Assembly: GCA_037440525.1 (NCBI GenBank)
Contig: JBBITW010000195.1
Location: forward strand, 1 to 6,452
DNA length: 6,452 nt
Origin: JBBITW01 sp037440525
Lineage (GTDB): Bacteria > Desulfobacterota > BSN033 > UBA1163
Direction: 5' to 3'
The notes under the pieces are model-generated. The model had not been told where the DNA came from. It was given only the letters and a program-made list of their open reading frames with translations, and did not search any database. The position numbers were made by a program, and so were the translations under genes. Shown here one piece after another: positions 6,377-6,452 of the stretch (its first letter is position 1; each line of letters begins with the position of its first letter).

Positions 6377-6451
6377 CTATGATTCAAATTTAATTCTCTG
6401 ACCGTCTATCACTTTTGGGTACTCCTTTCTGGGATATTTTCTAACCAGGAG
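6377..6451 (-). CDS. Probable C-terminal end of an unidentified gene (partial)
   Basis: The minus strand is open from the right edge for 24 codons and ends in TAG at 6377-6379. The peptide ends KEYPKVIDGQRIKFES, which is charged and varied like a real protein tail. The other two minus-strand frames are closed in this stretch. A run this short can be open by chance, so support is modest. If real, the gene precedes rlmD on the same strand, ending 25 nt before the ATG at 6351, or overlapping the alternative TTG at 6387. I cannot name the product. Confidence 0.4.
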   Translation of the reverse strand, partial: LLVRKYPRKEYPKVIDGQRIKFES

Positions 6452-6452
6452 A

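Noticed and set aside
6352..6387. TTG start at 6387 extending the methyltransferase by 12 residues
   Set aside because: The added peptide is unlike the family N-terminus, TTG is a rare start, and the extension would overlap the probable upstream gene tail. The ATG at 6351 is preferred, though not proven.
1..6452. CRISPR array, defence island, prophage or insertion sequence
   Set aside because: There are no regularly spaced repeats with unique spacers, and no cas, transposase, integrase or phage gene. The only repeats are short palindromic elements.

Overview
The window is 6.45 kb of bacterial chromosome of moderate GC, densely coded, with six well-supported protein genes and one probable gene tail at the right edge. 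Dispersed palindromic repeats (GTCATTCCGAG / GTCATTGCGAG type), long-form HisG, monofunctional HisI and PHP-type PolX would suit a Nitrospirota or Desulfobacterota-like organism, possibly from an environmental genome. That placement is a guess from general features, not from a marker gene.

Region 1 (1-2766, + strand): a repeat-derived leader is followed by an unnamed protein with a coiled coil, a probable winged helix and a PD-(D/E)XK nuclease-like signature. It overlaps the start of polX by an ATGA junction. PolX is a full-length bacterial family-X DNA polymerase with an intact PHP nuclease domain. The pair looks translationally coupled and may form a small DNA-repair or DNA-processing module.

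Region 2 (2767-2906): a non-coding gap holds a degenerate palindromic repeat element of about 84 bp. Twelve bases of it also occur, inverted, at the left edge of the window.

Region 3 (2907-4987, + strand): a DUF72/YecE-type protein, then hisI (GTG start), then hisG (GTG start, overlapping the hisI stop). They are close enough to be one transcription unit. HisG and HisI catalyse steps 1 and 3 of histidine biosynthesis; hisE, for step 2, and the other his genes are not here.

Region 4 (4988-5082): a convergent junction with an unusual nested palindromic structure, possibly a bidirectional transcription barrier, lacking a U-tract.

Region 5 (5083-6452, - strand): a 23S rRNA uracil-5-methyltransferase of the RlmD/RumA type with its iron-sulfur cysteines and catalytic residues, preceded on the same strand by what looks like the last 24 codons of another gene.

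Most of the window is housekeeping. The parts most worth a second look are the coupled nuclease-like/polX pair and the Y-shaped palindrome cluster between hisG and rlmD.
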